Both the position numbers and the translations under genes were made by a program. Under the pieces are notes generated by a model that was not told where the DNA came from, made no database searches, and was given only the letters and a program-made list of their open reading frames with translations. A stretch of DNA of 64,000 nt from Branchinecta lynchi (taxonomy: Eukaryota > Arthropoda > Branchiopoda > Anostraca > Branchinectidae): NCBI GenBank assembly GCA_023053575.1, contig JAKZAP010000018.1:10292001-10356000 (forward strand), written 5' to 3'. Positions 34,002 through 44,845 of this stretch are shown piece after piece (within the stretch, counting starts at the first letter, position 1; every line of letters begins with the position of its first letter).

Positions 34002-34465
34002 ATGAAGAATCTTAGCTGACGTATCCGTTGTAAAAATTGTGAGAATAAATGTTTCAAAGTCAGCTTGGGCACAAAGAATATTTATCATATAGAGTAGTGT
34101 ATGCTCACTGACCGGTTGAATAATTTATGAGCGGGTGGTTCAACCGTTATAAAGTGATGATTCACTTTGTGTTAGTTGCGAATAATGCTGGCCACTGTTA
34201 GGATTTTTCAGAAAAAAAAATGTTCATTAGTGTATCAATCTAGTAACTTCATCGTAACAGTTCATTCATTTTAAGCCCCTTTCACAAGCTTACCTAGCCA
34301 TGCACGGATGCTCAGGCACGTCCCTGGCATCAAGAATAAATAAGGGAATATTTATAAATAAAATAGAAAAAGGAGATTTTTTTTTCTATTTTATTTGAAT
34401 TGAATGGTCAGCTTTTTCTTCAAACCTTATATTCGTCAAGGTATTATTTATTCTTGCTAGCATCC

Positions 34466-34708
34466 GGATCGACTAAAAAGAGTCACGTCACGACATAGTG
34501 CAGGAAAGCACGAGTACTAAAAGAGGCATGAAAACTAGAAGGGATCTTTCAAGCTTCAGAGTGAGGGGAAGGAACAATGTACTAACGTGCCTTCTTTTTG
34601 GCTCTGAAGTTACGAACTCTCACTTACTTTGTCTACTTCTACTACTTACTAATCTCTTTTTATTACTCGTACCTCCTGGTCCATGCCGTGCCTCTTTTTA
34701 ATCGATCC
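34466..34708. mobile_element. MITE with GGATCGACT / ATCGATCC ends, copy 2
   Basis: The ends GGATCGACTAAAAAGAG and CCTCTTTTTAATCGATCC enclose sequence shared with 26205-26427 (GTGAGGGGAAGG, GTTACGAACTCTCAC, TAATCTCTTTTTATTACTCG). Confidence 0.75.
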
Positions 34709-34880
34709 ACCTAGAAGCACGGTTCACACCATTGCGTAGGCACAGATGTGGGCCAGGCACGGAGGTCTAGGGTCTAGAGCTCGGTACGTGTCGATGCATC
34801 TTTCCTTTGCTAGGCAGGCTTGTGAATGCGGCTTTACTTTCCCGTTGTGTAGTGAGTGCACCATCACAACGAGACAAGAT

Positions 34881-35128
34881 TTCAGGCAAATATTCCTGTC
34901 CTACGTTGCAATTCATCTTGAGATGTAAGAAATAGAATGCAAAAAGTCATTAAAAACATTTGCTGGGAATAACTGTTTACAAGTTGATGTTTCAGACTTA
35001 CAAATTCAGGCAAATATTCCTGTCCGACGTTGCAATTCATTCTTGAGATGAAAGAAATAGAATGCAAGAAGCCATTTAAAACATTTGCTGGGAATAACTG
35101 TTTACAAGTTGATGTTTCAGACTTACAA
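34881..35128. repeat. 124 bp tandem duplication
   Basis: The unit beginning TTCAGGCAAATATTCCTGTCC occurs at 34881 and 35005, the two copies nearly identical to about 35128. Confidence 0.85.
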
Positions 35129-35383
35129 ATATGGCATTGCTAATTATTCACTGATGATTCATTATGTCCAGGGAAGAAATTTGGAATCCTGGAATCGCAG
35201 GACCCTGCAAAAGAGTGACAGGCAATGCACTAGGGGATTAGATAGCAACCTGAAGGAAGGTGAAGGCAGGCACATCTTTTTATATTTTATGTCACTTTGG
35301 TGCACAAGAAAGACACAGATTAGGAACTAGACAATTGAGTTGTATAAAAGTCCACACAGCATATTTTTAGCCCGTCTTTAAGG

Positions 35384-35600
35384 TTCAGTGGATTTCGCAC
35401 TCATGCCAGCCTTTTCTCGTGCCAGTCAGCTTAAGCTCCTTGATATAAACCTCCTTGTCAACAATGAAAACGTGCAACCTCAAGATCTGAACGGCTCTTT
35501 TTACTGCTTTATCCCGCTCCGACTTTATTTTCCCCATCAGGGGTCCCCAGCCGTCATCGACTACAAAGACACCACCACACCTCAGACGGAGATAATTTAG
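35384..35600 (-). other. Unrecognised protein-like minus frame
   Basis: About 70 codons on the minus strand read CGGVFVVDDGWGPLMGK, then VYIKELKLTGTRKGWHE, ending in TGA. A diverged upstream piece in a different frame lies at 35610-35750. The + frame over the same bases is also open. Possibly a decayed coding remnant; no family is recognised. Confidence 0.3.
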
Positions 35601-37519
35601 GATGACAACTTTTTAACACGCGAAAGCATATTAAAAGCATCCGAGTCAAAAATGCCACACTAATCATACCTTCCTCAAAGGAACAGGTATCGTGGAGGGG
35701 CTTGCGTAGGGTCGTAGAAATCAGAGGTGACATCGGAGCGGAGGCCATAAGTCATGCGACATTATGTGACGCAGAAGATGGGACAAAGGGCACTGTGACA
35801 CACCGGGAGACCGAGGACCTTTTGTGATACTTACACAAAATGCATTCTTTGCATTGCTGGCAATCCAAACCGGCCGGGAAAAAACATACATCCATTAAGT
35901 TCTCGGACAGGTCCTTGAAGATGCATAAGCATTTCTTAATATTATTTTTTCATTCTTCCTTCAACTCGTTCACATTGTGATGCCAGAAACCTTTTCATTT
36001 CACAAGACAAAACACTGACAAAATTCGCGTACGTTCACTTCGTTCAGGTTGAAACTCGCAAGTGGTTAACCCCTCCGCTCACCACCTGGATGCGGTTCGA
36101 CGACGCAGAGATTCTTAATTTCCTTCTGTTTGGGACGCATCACGTCAGGCTATTACAATTACTGGCGACGAGCTTTTCTTCGGGACTGCTGACCAGACCC
36201 CGGCTCATAAGAGCTCTCTCCTTCGTCACATTAGCGGCTTACAAAGTTGATCTCCAAAGATTCTTATCGCTCCTGCCGATGACCTGGGGTACAACTTAGC
36301 CAAGGGGATCGTTTGCTGGTTGAATGAATGGGAAGAAAATGTGCTTCGTCATTGCGTTACTAACCACCCAAATGTTTCCTCGACAGTAACGAAGGTAACA
36401 TCAGCAGAGTGTCTGAGCCGTTCATGGAAGAACCGGCGATAGATAGGTCGGTTACAAATGTTGCCAGGTTTTGAATAAGCCTGCCACAGTGACTATTTCC
36501 GAGAAGCTCATTGGTTAAAAGACCGGTTATGCAAAGTGCTGGCAAATTGATCTGCGTTTGTCATTAAAGCCAATAGGCCTGGAAAGAGGCTCGGAGCAGC
36601 CGAAGCAAGGTGTGATGAGTAGAAAGCAGAGCAGAGTCTTAAGGAAGCCAGTTATCTTAAAATGCCGGAAGTTCTGGGCAGGCCTGCCATTTCTCCTCCG
36701 TCTGTCAGTCGGACCTTCTTTCCTTTATTGGGAAAATAGTCGATCCACATTAACCGGATGTAATGCTAGGATCTTCAGTCTGGTCTCGTGTTAAAATGTC
36801 ATATATCTCTTCATTTCAACTGGGAGGATTCTTGGACGATCCCTTTCAGATAACGGCGAGCTTATTGGTCTTCCCGTGAGAACTTCAGCGGGTATGGGAG
36901 AACCTACTCCGGGCTCCCCACACAGCAGGCGGTTCCACCTATATCAGGCTACTTTCCTCCTACCCATATCATAATGGGTGCTGATTAGGTAAAAAAAGAC
37001 CAAAGGTCACACAACCGTGAGAAAAATCCAAGTCTTAATGAGATATTAAAGGAGCCATTGATTGTCTTAGCAGAAGGTACCGAGAAGCCGCCCCTTGATG
37101 GTCAACTTGGACCAATACAGAGTATTTAAGGGTAATGAGAGGAAGCTGCTGTGATCGTCACTTATGTTAATTGTCACTCGGAAAGAACATTCAGTGGTTT
37201 TTGCTTGGGACTGCAGTGATATTGTCTCGTTATCTTTCAGCGATTTTGTGACAGTGACCTCTTTGGTTTTTTCCGTAATTGGATGGATAAAGAAAAGGCT
37301 GCAGGTGAGGTCGTTTATTCTGGAATAATTTGAACCGGTATGGACTGCGCTGTCAATCAGTCTCTGTTGCATTCATAGCTTCTGATCTTATCTAGGCAAG
37401 ATTCCACGATTGTCATGATGCTCATTTCAAGGAATGTCCATTCCTGTAGTCTGGTATGTTTAGACCACGCATCGTGATTAGTGCAAAACGTCATTCAGAA
37501 GATATATTGCCATCGAGCT
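35601..37519. other. No recognised gene
   Basis: A + frame at 36090-36299 (LLQLLATSFSSGLL) and a minus frame at 37067-37372 show no known domain. No repeats were recognised. Confidence 0.35.
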
Positions 37520-37778
37520 CATCGTCAGACTCAATTGCCTCGTTCGAGCTCTCAGCCTGTTGGATCCGTTGGAAACTGTGTGTCTTCTCGTTAGGCCCAC
37601 CGCTCCATTATCATCATTGTGAGAGCTAACTTCGCGTAAAGGTCGATACTTTAGGCTCTTTACAGTCCCGTTCCGATCATCGGGTTATCGTCAGTGTCGA
37701 TTTATTATAACCTGTTGTCATTGTCGGTTTCGTGTTTCTGCTTCTTCTTATGACAGACAAGCCCCTCTTATTTTTCTG

Positions 37779-37802
37779 GGGGGGGGGGGGGGGGGGGGGG
37801 GG
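37779..37802 (+). repeat. Long G homopolymer
   Basis: An uninterrupted run of about 24 G within the coding-like remnant. It could form G-quadruplex structures, and the length in the assembly may be unreliable. Confidence 0.8.
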
Positions 37803-37906
37803 ACTTCGCGTTTAGATCCAAACTATAGGCTCTTCAAGGACAGATCTGGCTTCTTCGTGCAGTCGCATTCGCGGTTATCGACCGCAGCGTAAAACTCGTT
37901 TGTACT

Positions 37907-38056
37907 CAGGCCCGTATCCAGGAGTTTATTTGGGGGGGTTGCCTGCTGGTCGGACAAAAAAGTACGAAAAGAGGGAAAAGCCAATAAAAAATATTATTTT
38001 TGCATGTTTCGGGGGGGGGTCAACCCACTAACTCCCCCCCCCCCCCAGATACGGCC
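37907..38056 (+). mobile_element. Poly-G MITE, copy 3
   Basis: The ends CAGGCCCGTATCCAGG and CCCAGATACGGCC enclose GGTCGGACAAAAAAGTACG and G/C runs. It is the same family and orientation as 18053-18218. Confidence 0.75.
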
Positions 38057-38789
38057 TTCATTGTACTGTTTCACTTTTTAGCACGTTAGCTCTGTCGAAA
38101 AGTGTGGATCTTCTTGTCTAGTTAGCTAGCCTATATCTTGGTTCTTGCTAGGCTAACCACTCTACACACCTTATTGTGGGGGCTGATTTCTCTTAACGAC
38201 ACTTCAGTCTCTTCTTGAACAAACCTGTCCTTACTCCGTTCGTGATCGTCAAGCTCATCATCAGCGTCGATTGCGTCCTTTGATTTCTCAGCCTACTGAC
38301 TCCCTCGGAAATGGTGCGTCTTCTCGTCGTAAGGTTGTATTCGTTGCGGCTTAGTTATTTATGGTAGTGCTTTGGGATGGTCAGATTGTATGCTTCTCTG
38401 AAGGCCCTCGGGGGTATGAAAGCAGCTTTGCGCAGAATGAGGCGACAGAGTGGCTCCATCCCGTTCCTGCATATTTCGGCGTCTTGAATTTGAAACAAGC
38501 CAGCGAATCGTACTTTGAGTTTTTTCGGCAAATAGTTGAGATTCTTCTCGAGTTCAAACGACGTGGGCGTGATGGAGCAGCCCGACAAATGTTGAGCGTA
38601 GCAAAGCGCTCTTTTTCCAATGGGAATAACCCCGATTGGAAGCATAGAAAGAAAACCGGTGATTGAACGACATACCCGCTGCTTAGGTCGAGATAGGTTG
38701 TTACTTCCGTCTGCGAATGAAAGTGATTGCTGGGTTTAGTAATGCAAACAAAACAAATTACGACATAATTAAGGGGACCCTGAGCAAGC

Positions 38790-38855
38790 GTTTCTTTAAA
38801 GTTTAATCGAATAGGACTGAGATATGTCAGTCTAGTTATCCATCACTTTGTCTTC
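38790..38855 (+). mobile_element. MITE T fragment
   Basis: TTTAAAGTTTAATCGAATAG and CTAGTTATCCATCACTT correspond to the T-element end (complement of the 18.7 and 54.6 kb ends). Truncated. Confidence 0.45.
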
Positions 38856-38910
38856 TCTAGCCGTTAGTGCATATTCTGCTCCCGATTTAACTTATTTAAA
38901 GTTTTTGTTT

Positions 38911-40022
38911 TTTGGGATCCCAAAACGGAAGTGGAGGGACACCTATGACATCGCAAAAGTTGTCTTTCCGTCCGTCTGCCCGTCCGTCCGTCTGTAAGCA
39001 TGATAACTCTCGAAGGGAATGAGATATTTTGATGAAAGTTGGTGTGGGGATTCTTTGGGTCCATAGTAAGGTCGAGTTTTTAGATGGGCTTTGAAACCCT
39101 ATATTTAGGGGTGGGGGAGGGGGTAAACAGCTAATGGGACAATGGATTATGGGGTAAGAAGATATACTAAACACGATGGTGAAAACCATTTTCTCGCCGG
39201 ACAAGTAGTTTGCCCGGAATCCGACCAAAACCGGAAAGTTTGTTAAAAGTAAAAGTTTTATTTGAAGTTGATTGGATGTTCGACTAGGAGTAAGAAAACA
39301 TGCTGAACATGATGGTCAAAACCATTTTTTCGTCGGACAAGTAGTTAGCCCGGAATCCGGCTAAAACCGGAAAGTCTGTAAAAAACAAAAGTTTTATTTG
39401 AAGTTGATTAGATGTTGGGGTTAGGGGTAGAAAAACATGCTGAACAAGATGATGAAAACCATTTTCTCGCCGGGCAAGTAGTTCGGCCGGAATCCGGCCA
39501 AAACCGAAAAATTGTTAAAAGTATTTGTAGTTGATTATATATCCGATTTAGGGGTAAAAAGAGGTGCTGAATCCGTGTATGACAATCATTTTTTTACCCA
39601 GACATATAGTTCACCCGGAATCCGGCTGGAACCGGAAAATTTGTCATAAGTTAAATTTTAATTTGAAGTTGATTAGATGTTCGATATAGGGGAAAGAAGA
39701 TACGCTGAGTTCGTGTTTAGCTTCCTTTTTTTTGGCGGACAGGTAGTTCCAGAATTCGGCCGAAACCGGAAAATTGGCAGAAGTAAGGCAGGCAGGTTTC
39801 GTCAAAACAGATATGACTTATAGGGGTAAACACAAACATGCTGAATTCATATCTGAACTTGGTTTTCTCAGATGATTAGCTTTTTGGCCTTAATCTGTTT
39901 CTGAATTTTAATAGTAAAGATGTTCAAAGAGTCTGGCGAAGACTGGATCTGGCGAAGACAAGACCCAATTGTCTGGATCAAATATTGAATTTTTGGGATC
40001 CCATCGAAACCTTTGGTCTTGT
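38911..40022 (+). mobile_element. Element R, copy 3
   Basis: Starts TTTGGGATCCCAAAACGG with a CCGTCCGTCTGCC tract, runs through ~135 bp internal units, and ends in CCTTTGGTCTTGTTC. It has the same layout as 10971-12105, and the two align throughout by eye. Confidence 0.8.
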
Positions 40023-41104
40023 TCAAAGGGAAGCCACGGCTCGAGCCACGGTGAGCTGATCTCAGAATTGTCTGAGACTTTGTATCTAAGACGTTGTAAG
40101 AGACTTGACGAGTTGAGTTTGTTCCCTACCTACTTCAGCGAACCCTAACAAAGGCTAGACTAGGTCGATTTCTGTATGACGCTCTTCTCTTCTTTGACCG
40201 TCTCAGTCTAGGAAAACAGAAGATTTTCATCCAGGGTAATATCAGTGTTGCCAGTTTTTACTGACGAAATCTGTGACATTTGGCCGCAGAAACTGGTGAC
40301 ATACTGACGCCTAAAACTTGTTTCATTCTAACAAATGTTAACGAGGATCCTTTTCGCCGTCACATTTATTGCATTTCTGCGGTTTTACTTTTCCAGAATT
40401 ATGGCTCGTTTTCCGAAGCAGTCTAGAACCTATGACAAATTGCACAATTTTGCGACCAGTGGCAATGCTGCATAAAAGTGCAGGGTCGCCACGACCGTGC
40501 ACGATTTTGTTCCGGTAGCTGCCATCCCAAATTCCGAATAACAGGTTTCAATCGAAGCGTACGCCTTGATTTTGTAAGAGGAAGAATAGAACCCCAAAAC
40601 TTGCTCGACAGTATTAAGTTAACGCTGGACTGATAGTTGAACTCAGCTGTCCCTTTTATTCCTGTATGGATATGTTGATTGGTGACAGCCTTAGGGCATG
40701 GAGTAAACAAAACATAAAACATTTCAATACAAATGGTAAAATTCATGTGGAAGAGTACGATAGTCCTCTGATTGAGTTTTCAGTCCAGAGTTAGAAAAAG
40801 GAGAAATTGAAGCTAAAATTATTGAGTAAGAAAGGTGTGATCAGTAAAAGTAATAGCAATAGTCTGAGCTATTTTCGCGAATTTGTTGTCTTATTGGTAG
40901 GCAGACAGTCGATCGGGTTGGATGCTCGTGGACTGGAATTCTTGCCAGGAGTTACGGCACCGTCGTCAGTTCCATACGGAAAAGTTTAGATTTAGTCAAC
41001 TTTATCATGAAAGTGCAGAGAATCCGGCTGGAAAATACGGATGGTGTTAAACCGCGTTTAGATGGGATTCACTGTCGTCCAGTAATATTATATCACTTTT
41101 CCAG
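40023..41104. other. Intronic sequence upstream of the Pro-rich exon; no gene seen
   Basis: Only short ORFs, for example 40423-40746 minus, with no motif. The last ~20 bases form the acceptor tract of the exon at 41105. Confidence 0.45.
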
Positions 41105-41536
41105 ATATAATGGAAGACGCCCCCCTTAGAAACTGTCGACAGATGCCACTGCATAACCTCAACCGTGTGCCACCCCACCGTGAAGGACCGCCGCCACCCA
41201 CACCTCGAGAAATCCCCTTCCAACCTCACCCCCATGGCCTAGCGCCCCCTCCCCCACCACCACCCGGCTTCGGATGCAACACCCCCACGCAAAGACAGAC
41301 TACCCCTACTCGACCTCCAACACCTAGCCATGATTTAGGGTATCATACCCTCATCTCGCGATCTAGCCAGTCTCCGTGGAATGGAGAGATTAAGTCCGCC
41401 CCGTTCAGTACACTATCAAGCGGTGGAAGTAACACGATGTCGCGGCAGTCGCCCGCTCGCCAAGTGCCACCGGTGCCGCCATCTGTTGATAGCAGTGACA
41501 CTGAAGTCTTCCTCACAACAAATACCCCATACAAAG
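41105..41536 (+). CDS. FBXL7: FBXL7 exon: Pro-rich N-terminal linker
   Basis: A 432 bp open exon between an acceptor (CACTTTTCCAG) and a donor (AAAG then GTGAGA). It begins with two bases and ends with one base of split codons, so it joins in frame to the proposed exon at 3603 and to the F-box exon at 44175, where the junction makes a glycine codon. It encodes about 144 residues, strongly Pro-rich (LAPPPPPPPGFG, PPPPTPR) with Ser/Thr, low complexity and probably disordered. Vertebrate FBXL7 also has a long Ser/Pro-rich region before its F-box. The ATG at 41110 could be used as a start if the upstream exon is not real, because only two residues precede it in the exon. The residues just before the F-box (TNTPYKG) lead directly into it. 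Confidence 0.75.
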
Positions 41537-42999
41537 GTGAGAGCTACAGTAGGCCATATGCGATGAAAGTCACCTGATTGGCGTGGGAGGTTGCTTTTCA
41601 AGCCCCAGGCCCAAGTCGAGAATTCCAGAAGAAAACAGAAATCCGTTACTTGCCCTTCTTACTAGCTTCTTTTGTACTGTTCCCTGTTTTTTGTCGGATT
41701 TTGTATCCGTAAAGACTGATTCGAATTACGCCGATTACTTATAAAAAAATGAAAGAAAAAAAGGCGAGATATTTCGTTATGTCATTTCCAATTTCTGGCC
41801 AGAGTTTCAAAAAGATCTGGACAGGTAGGCTTAAAAACTCTTCTAGTAAACACATTGCTCGGATCACATTATACATACAAATATTTTGCAACTGGTTTCG
41901 TTCTCAGGACCCGGAAAATTGACCCTTGATACAGAAGAAGTTACCATTTAAATTTTCTATTCAACATCCCTTTTATTTGGTTGTCGCATTCCTTCGCTTT
42001 AAGTACTAACTATTTACGACGCAGCTAGTTTTCTTCTATTTCTATCCCGTTGTATACTGTTGTACCTAAATCGTTGAGATAAATCAACTTTGTGGCGTAA
42101 AGCGCGGGGACAAAAAAAAACGTCTGAATAGACTTCAATTAATGGGTGAATAAATAATGGGCGACTCTGTCACATTTTAAATTGCTTTTGTACCTGTTTG
42201 GATTAGGGTTTGTGGTTTCCAGCTCTGTGACTACTTTTTGCTTGGATTCACTCGGAAACTGAGCGTGGGTTCCCCTTCCTGCCATTTCGCCGGATTAATT
42301 GGGTTTAGAGATACACTTGCTAGATGTGCAGAATCACCCAGTAGTAACGAACTATATCCGGGTTCTGTCGGCTCAATCTCAGCCTTCAGAGGTCCTTCCC
42401 TTCTCCATATTTAAGGTATCATATTAGTTGCGTTTTTGTTCGATTTTTCACTCGCCTTTTCGACTGCTTTTTACTTTTTTTTCGTTTTCGTAAAATGGTC
42501 CTAAGCACTGTTTGACAATTTCCCGTTTTTGTCAAAAAGGCAAACGCCGACTTTCGCCTTTTCCCTTGGCTTTTTGCGAAAAGGTGAACTTGGTAGGTGA
42601 GCAAGTTACGCTCTCCTTTTGGCTTTTGCTTCGCGATTTTTATCAGTTTACCCCAAAATCCAACATAAGATGGATTTGAGTCGAAATCAGTAGTAGTATT
42701 TGAAGACTATCCCGGATATTTAAGATGGAAAGTTTATAGTACAAATAAAATACAAGTAAAATGGCATTTGTCAAAATTTTCATCCAAGAAAAGAGAGAAG
42801 TCCTTAGTAGAAACGGTGGCTTGAAAAAACGCGAAAATGTTCAAAAAGGCCTGAAAAATGCTAAAAGCTAAAGCCGAAAAAGGAAAGGGAATAGCCGACC
42901 GAAAACGCATCTGATGTTTGGTCCCCAGAGGTTTTTATCTCACTGGGCACTGCGAAGGTATAAAGTGTAACCAAAGGGTTTGGATGGGCTGTTGCTGCC

Positions 43000-43615
43000 G
43001 ACCCCTCGCACTATTTACTGTTCAACTTACAGTATTTTAAATATCTGAATACTTTAAAGGACCCCTCTTGCCTATTCTGCCTTTTATAATATACTTAGCT
43101 CCAATATAGAATTATAATCTTCAAAAATCCCCACCTTTTTCCATTGTTTCGTTTCGTAACTACGAATTTTTCGCGCTTTTCCTGCCTTTCCGAGTTTTCC
43201 CGTGATCCAACGAAAAGTTTGCAGGAGTCTTCAACGTCCGCTGACAACTCTTGCACATATATGGATGTGATAATCTTCTGTTTATTACTTCTTTTATTTG
43301 CTTAGTTTTCCCACTTTTTGACCAAGACACGTTCAGTTTTCAAATGTTTTGCGCCCAACCGCCGCGTCGGAGAGTAGGAAGGCTGGATGTAGTCGACAAG
43401 CGCTAACAAGAGAATCGCTAGTTTTAGGTGGAAAGTAATGGTACTTAAAAAAATATTTTTTCTGATTCATCTCATATGGAAAAGATCATTTCTAGTAAGA
43501 GTTGTGCTTTAAAACTAGTCTCTGCTTTCAACAAATACCCACGGTTTTGGCTGTTTTAAGCCTTTTACGAGACCCGTTGACTTATAGCGCAAACAGGGAA
43601 CAATTTACATAACCA
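43000..43615 (-). pseudogene. Coding-like repeat Y, copy 2, split by element X
   Basis: The left part 43008-43053 (CACTATTTACTGTTCAACTT) continues at 43509-43615 (GAGACCCGTTGACTTATAG). The 450 bp between is TTAA element X. An intact stretch of the same order is at 47895-48060. The frame is decayed here. Confidence 0.55.
43058..43508 (+). mobile_element. TTAA-flanked element X, copy 4
   Basis: Starts AGGACCCCTCTTGCC after TTAA (43054-43057) and ends GAGTTGTGCT before TTAA (43509-43512). Inserted in repeat Y, which gives the exact empty-site sequence by comparison with 47.9 kb. Confidence 0.8.
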
Positions 43616-43619
43616 GTTT

Positions 43620-43689
43620 TTGGGATCCCAAAACGTAAGTGGAGGGATACCTAAGACATCGCAAAAGTTGTCCATCCGTCCGTCTGTCC
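43620..43689 (+). mobile_element. Element R fragment (left end only)
   Basis: GGGATCCCAAAACGTAAGTG and ATCCGTCCGTCTGTCCGTC match the first ~70 bp of element R. The sequence then switches to the ribozyme-bearing repeat. Confidence 0.7.
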
Positions 43690-43691
43690 GT

Positions 43692-43892
43692 CAGGAAACA
43701 AACCTGTAGTATATTATTACAGGTTTGTTTCCTACCCCGAAGTTGAACCAGAGGATTGACAGCCTGACCAGGACCCTTGCCAAGAAGGGCCGAAATATCG
43801 CTGATGAAGAATCATAGTTGACGTATCCGTTGTAAACATTTTTTTTCAAATGTTTCTAAGTCAGCTTGGGCTCAAAGAATATTTGTCTTGAA
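43692..43892 (+). mobile_element. Ribozyme-bearing element, copy at 43.7 kb
   Basis: Begins with a 15 bp inverted repeat (GGAAACAAACCTGTA and its complement, loop of about 8). The hammerhead-like core follows at 43760, then GAAGAATCATAGTTGACGTA, TCCGTTGTAAAC and CAGCTTGGGCTCAAAGAATA. The complementary copy is at 59181-59345. Confidence 0.65.
43760..43803 (+). ncRNA. Hammerhead-like motif with mutated core
   Basis: Stem I strand CAGC, box CTGACCA, stem II strands GGACCCTT and AAGGGCC around GCCAAG, GAAA, TATC, stem I strand GCTG. The fold is complete, but the first box has C in place of the invariant G (G8), a catalytic base of the hammerhead, so self-cleavage is not expected. An outer stem GATT with AATC can form beyond an internal loop. 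Confidence 0.6.
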
Positions 43893-44174
43893 AGAGATGA
43901 CAAGTACCAATTTGGAAATCGCGAATTTTTTAGGGCAAGTTGTTATATTTGAAAAACGATATTTCTGAAGCGTGAAAAGATACCTTCTAGTAGTAAAAGC
44001 TGTGCGATAAGTCCGAGAAAGTGGAAACATACAGCAACTGAAACCCTGTTCTTGTTCCGCGCTATACGCGTCTCTGAACGAAGTTGAGCTCCCAGTCCCT
44101 AGAAATAGATGCTTGTGAGCTGCATTATTTTGTATTTGTATTTTTTTTTTAATTACGTTCTTTTTATATTACAG

Positions 44175-44374
44175 GAAAGAAATGGAATCGTACATCCGTT
44201 TTTGACCGATTACCGGATGACCTCGTTTTAAAGATATTTTCAAACCTGAGCTCTACACAATTATGCAGCCTTGCGAGGGTAAACCGGAGGTTTTACGCCC
44301 TTGCTTGGGAGCCTCAGCTTTGGACGAAGATCAGCCTATCCGGTGAACAGCTAACAGTCGACAAAGCTTTAAAG
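44175..44374 (+). CDS. FBXL7: FBXL7 exon: F-box domain
   Basis: A 200 bp exon with acceptor TATATTACAG and donor AAAG then GTATGA. It encodes the F-box: FDRLPDDLVLKIFSNLSS, then LCSLARVNRRFYALAWEP and LWTKISLSGE, ending VDKALK. This is the canonical LP..(I/L)..IF..L....L....V.R.W/F....P.LW pattern. The F-box binds SKP1, placing the protein in an SCF (SKP1-CUL1-F-box) ubiquitin ligase; FBXL7 orthologues recruit substrates through the C-terminal leucine-rich repeats. The order F-box, then (V)DRALK-like linker, then LRRs matches FBXL7 of vertebrates and insects. It starts with two bases of a split codon and ends at phase 0, agreeing with both neighbouring exons. No internal stop is present. Confidence 0.93.
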
Positions 44375-44396
44375 GTATGAGGAAGGGCTCCAGAGT

Positions 44397-44845
44397 GTAG
44401 TGGACCAGGGCAATCAACCACAAACCCCTGATTTTTGGATACCCTGTGTAAAACGCTGGGTATATCTAGCGTTTGGCATAGCCTCCTAATAAGTAAGTAA
44501 GTAAGTAATTTATTTATGACCCGCCATTTTGAAAAGGCGGAGTAAATGAAGAAAATAAACAAAACACATAAACACGCAGAAAAAGACACTTAATTTTCAA
44601 TCTTCGGTCAGGAAGCAGTGGACGACCTCGTGCGCTGGTGCCCTAGCCGTGATCTACCTCACTACAGATGAATTCTGATTGGTTGATTTCGGAGGTTCAC
44701 TCAAAACATAAAGTTTTTATTGGGTTCCAGTATCCAGCATTCGGCATAGTGTATCCAGCGTTAGGCATAGGTTATACCAAACGCTAGATATACCCAGTGT
44801 TTGGCTTAGGCTTTCCCAAAGTCAGGGGTTTGTGGTAGATTGGAC
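44397..44845. mobile_element. Foldback element (TGGACCAGG ends) split by a LINE 3' end
   Basis: The left arm TGGACCAGGGCAATCAACC and ACAAACCCCTGA match the complement of the right arm at about 44820-44845. Inner blocks AACGCTGGGTATATC also occur on both sides. At 44482-44590 a minus-strand LINE terminus is inserted, with tail (TTAC)n and the ACTCCGCCTTTT/GGCGGGTCATAAATAAA marker. Confidence 0.65.

Larger units (their letters stand above)
33825..34085. mobile_element. Ribozyme-bearing foldback element, copy at 33.8 kb
   Basis: The left arm contains TACGTCAGCTACGATTCTTC. The right arm contains GAAGAATCTTAGCTGACGTA, followed by TCCGTTGTAAA and CAGCTTGGGCACAAAGAATA. The flanking sequence matches those at 43.69-43.89 and 59.18-59.35 kb. 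Confidence 0.65.
37520..38666 (+). pseudogene. Unrecognised decayed coding region with an internal duplicated motif
   Basis: Two segments about 740 bp apart (near 37530-37600 and 38240-38330) encode related peptides: QLPRSSSQPVGSVGNCVSSR and RLRPLISQPTDSLGNGASSR. The second runs, after one TAG (38352), into a 102-codon + frame (38361-38666) containing YFEFFRQIVEILLEFKRRG. A poly-G MITE and a ~24 G run interrupt the region. It looks like a partly duplicated, broken coding sequence, perhaps of a mobile element. The family is unknown. Confidence 0.35.
3732..41104 (+). other. Proposed first FBXL7 intron in this window (~37 kb)
   Basis: If the exons at 3603-3731 and 41105-41536 belong together, 37,373 bp of intron separates them. 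It is filled with mobile elements, satellite-like arrays and decayed coding remnants, listed individually. No other exon with matching phase and good splice sites was found by eye. Confidence 0.45.
41537..44174 (+). other. FBXL7 intron (2,638 bp)
   Basis: Contains AT-rich sequence, repeat Y interrupted by TTAA element X (43000-43615), a fragment of element R (43620-43689) and a ribozyme-bearing repeat (43692-43892). Confidence 0.7.

Noticed and set aside
41110..41577. 155-codon ORF as a stand-alone gene
   Set aside because: The frame fits an exon with good splice sites at both ends and reads through the donor at 41537. The last 13 codons are intronic.
43801..43808. A second CTGATGA just after the ribozyme core
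   Set aside because: No stem-loop followed by GAAA lies at the right distance, so it is not a second hammerhead.
44314..44589. 91-codon minus ORF next to the F-box exon
   Set aside because: It spans the complement of the F-box exon and a LINE tail. No domain, and composition typical of a shadow frame.
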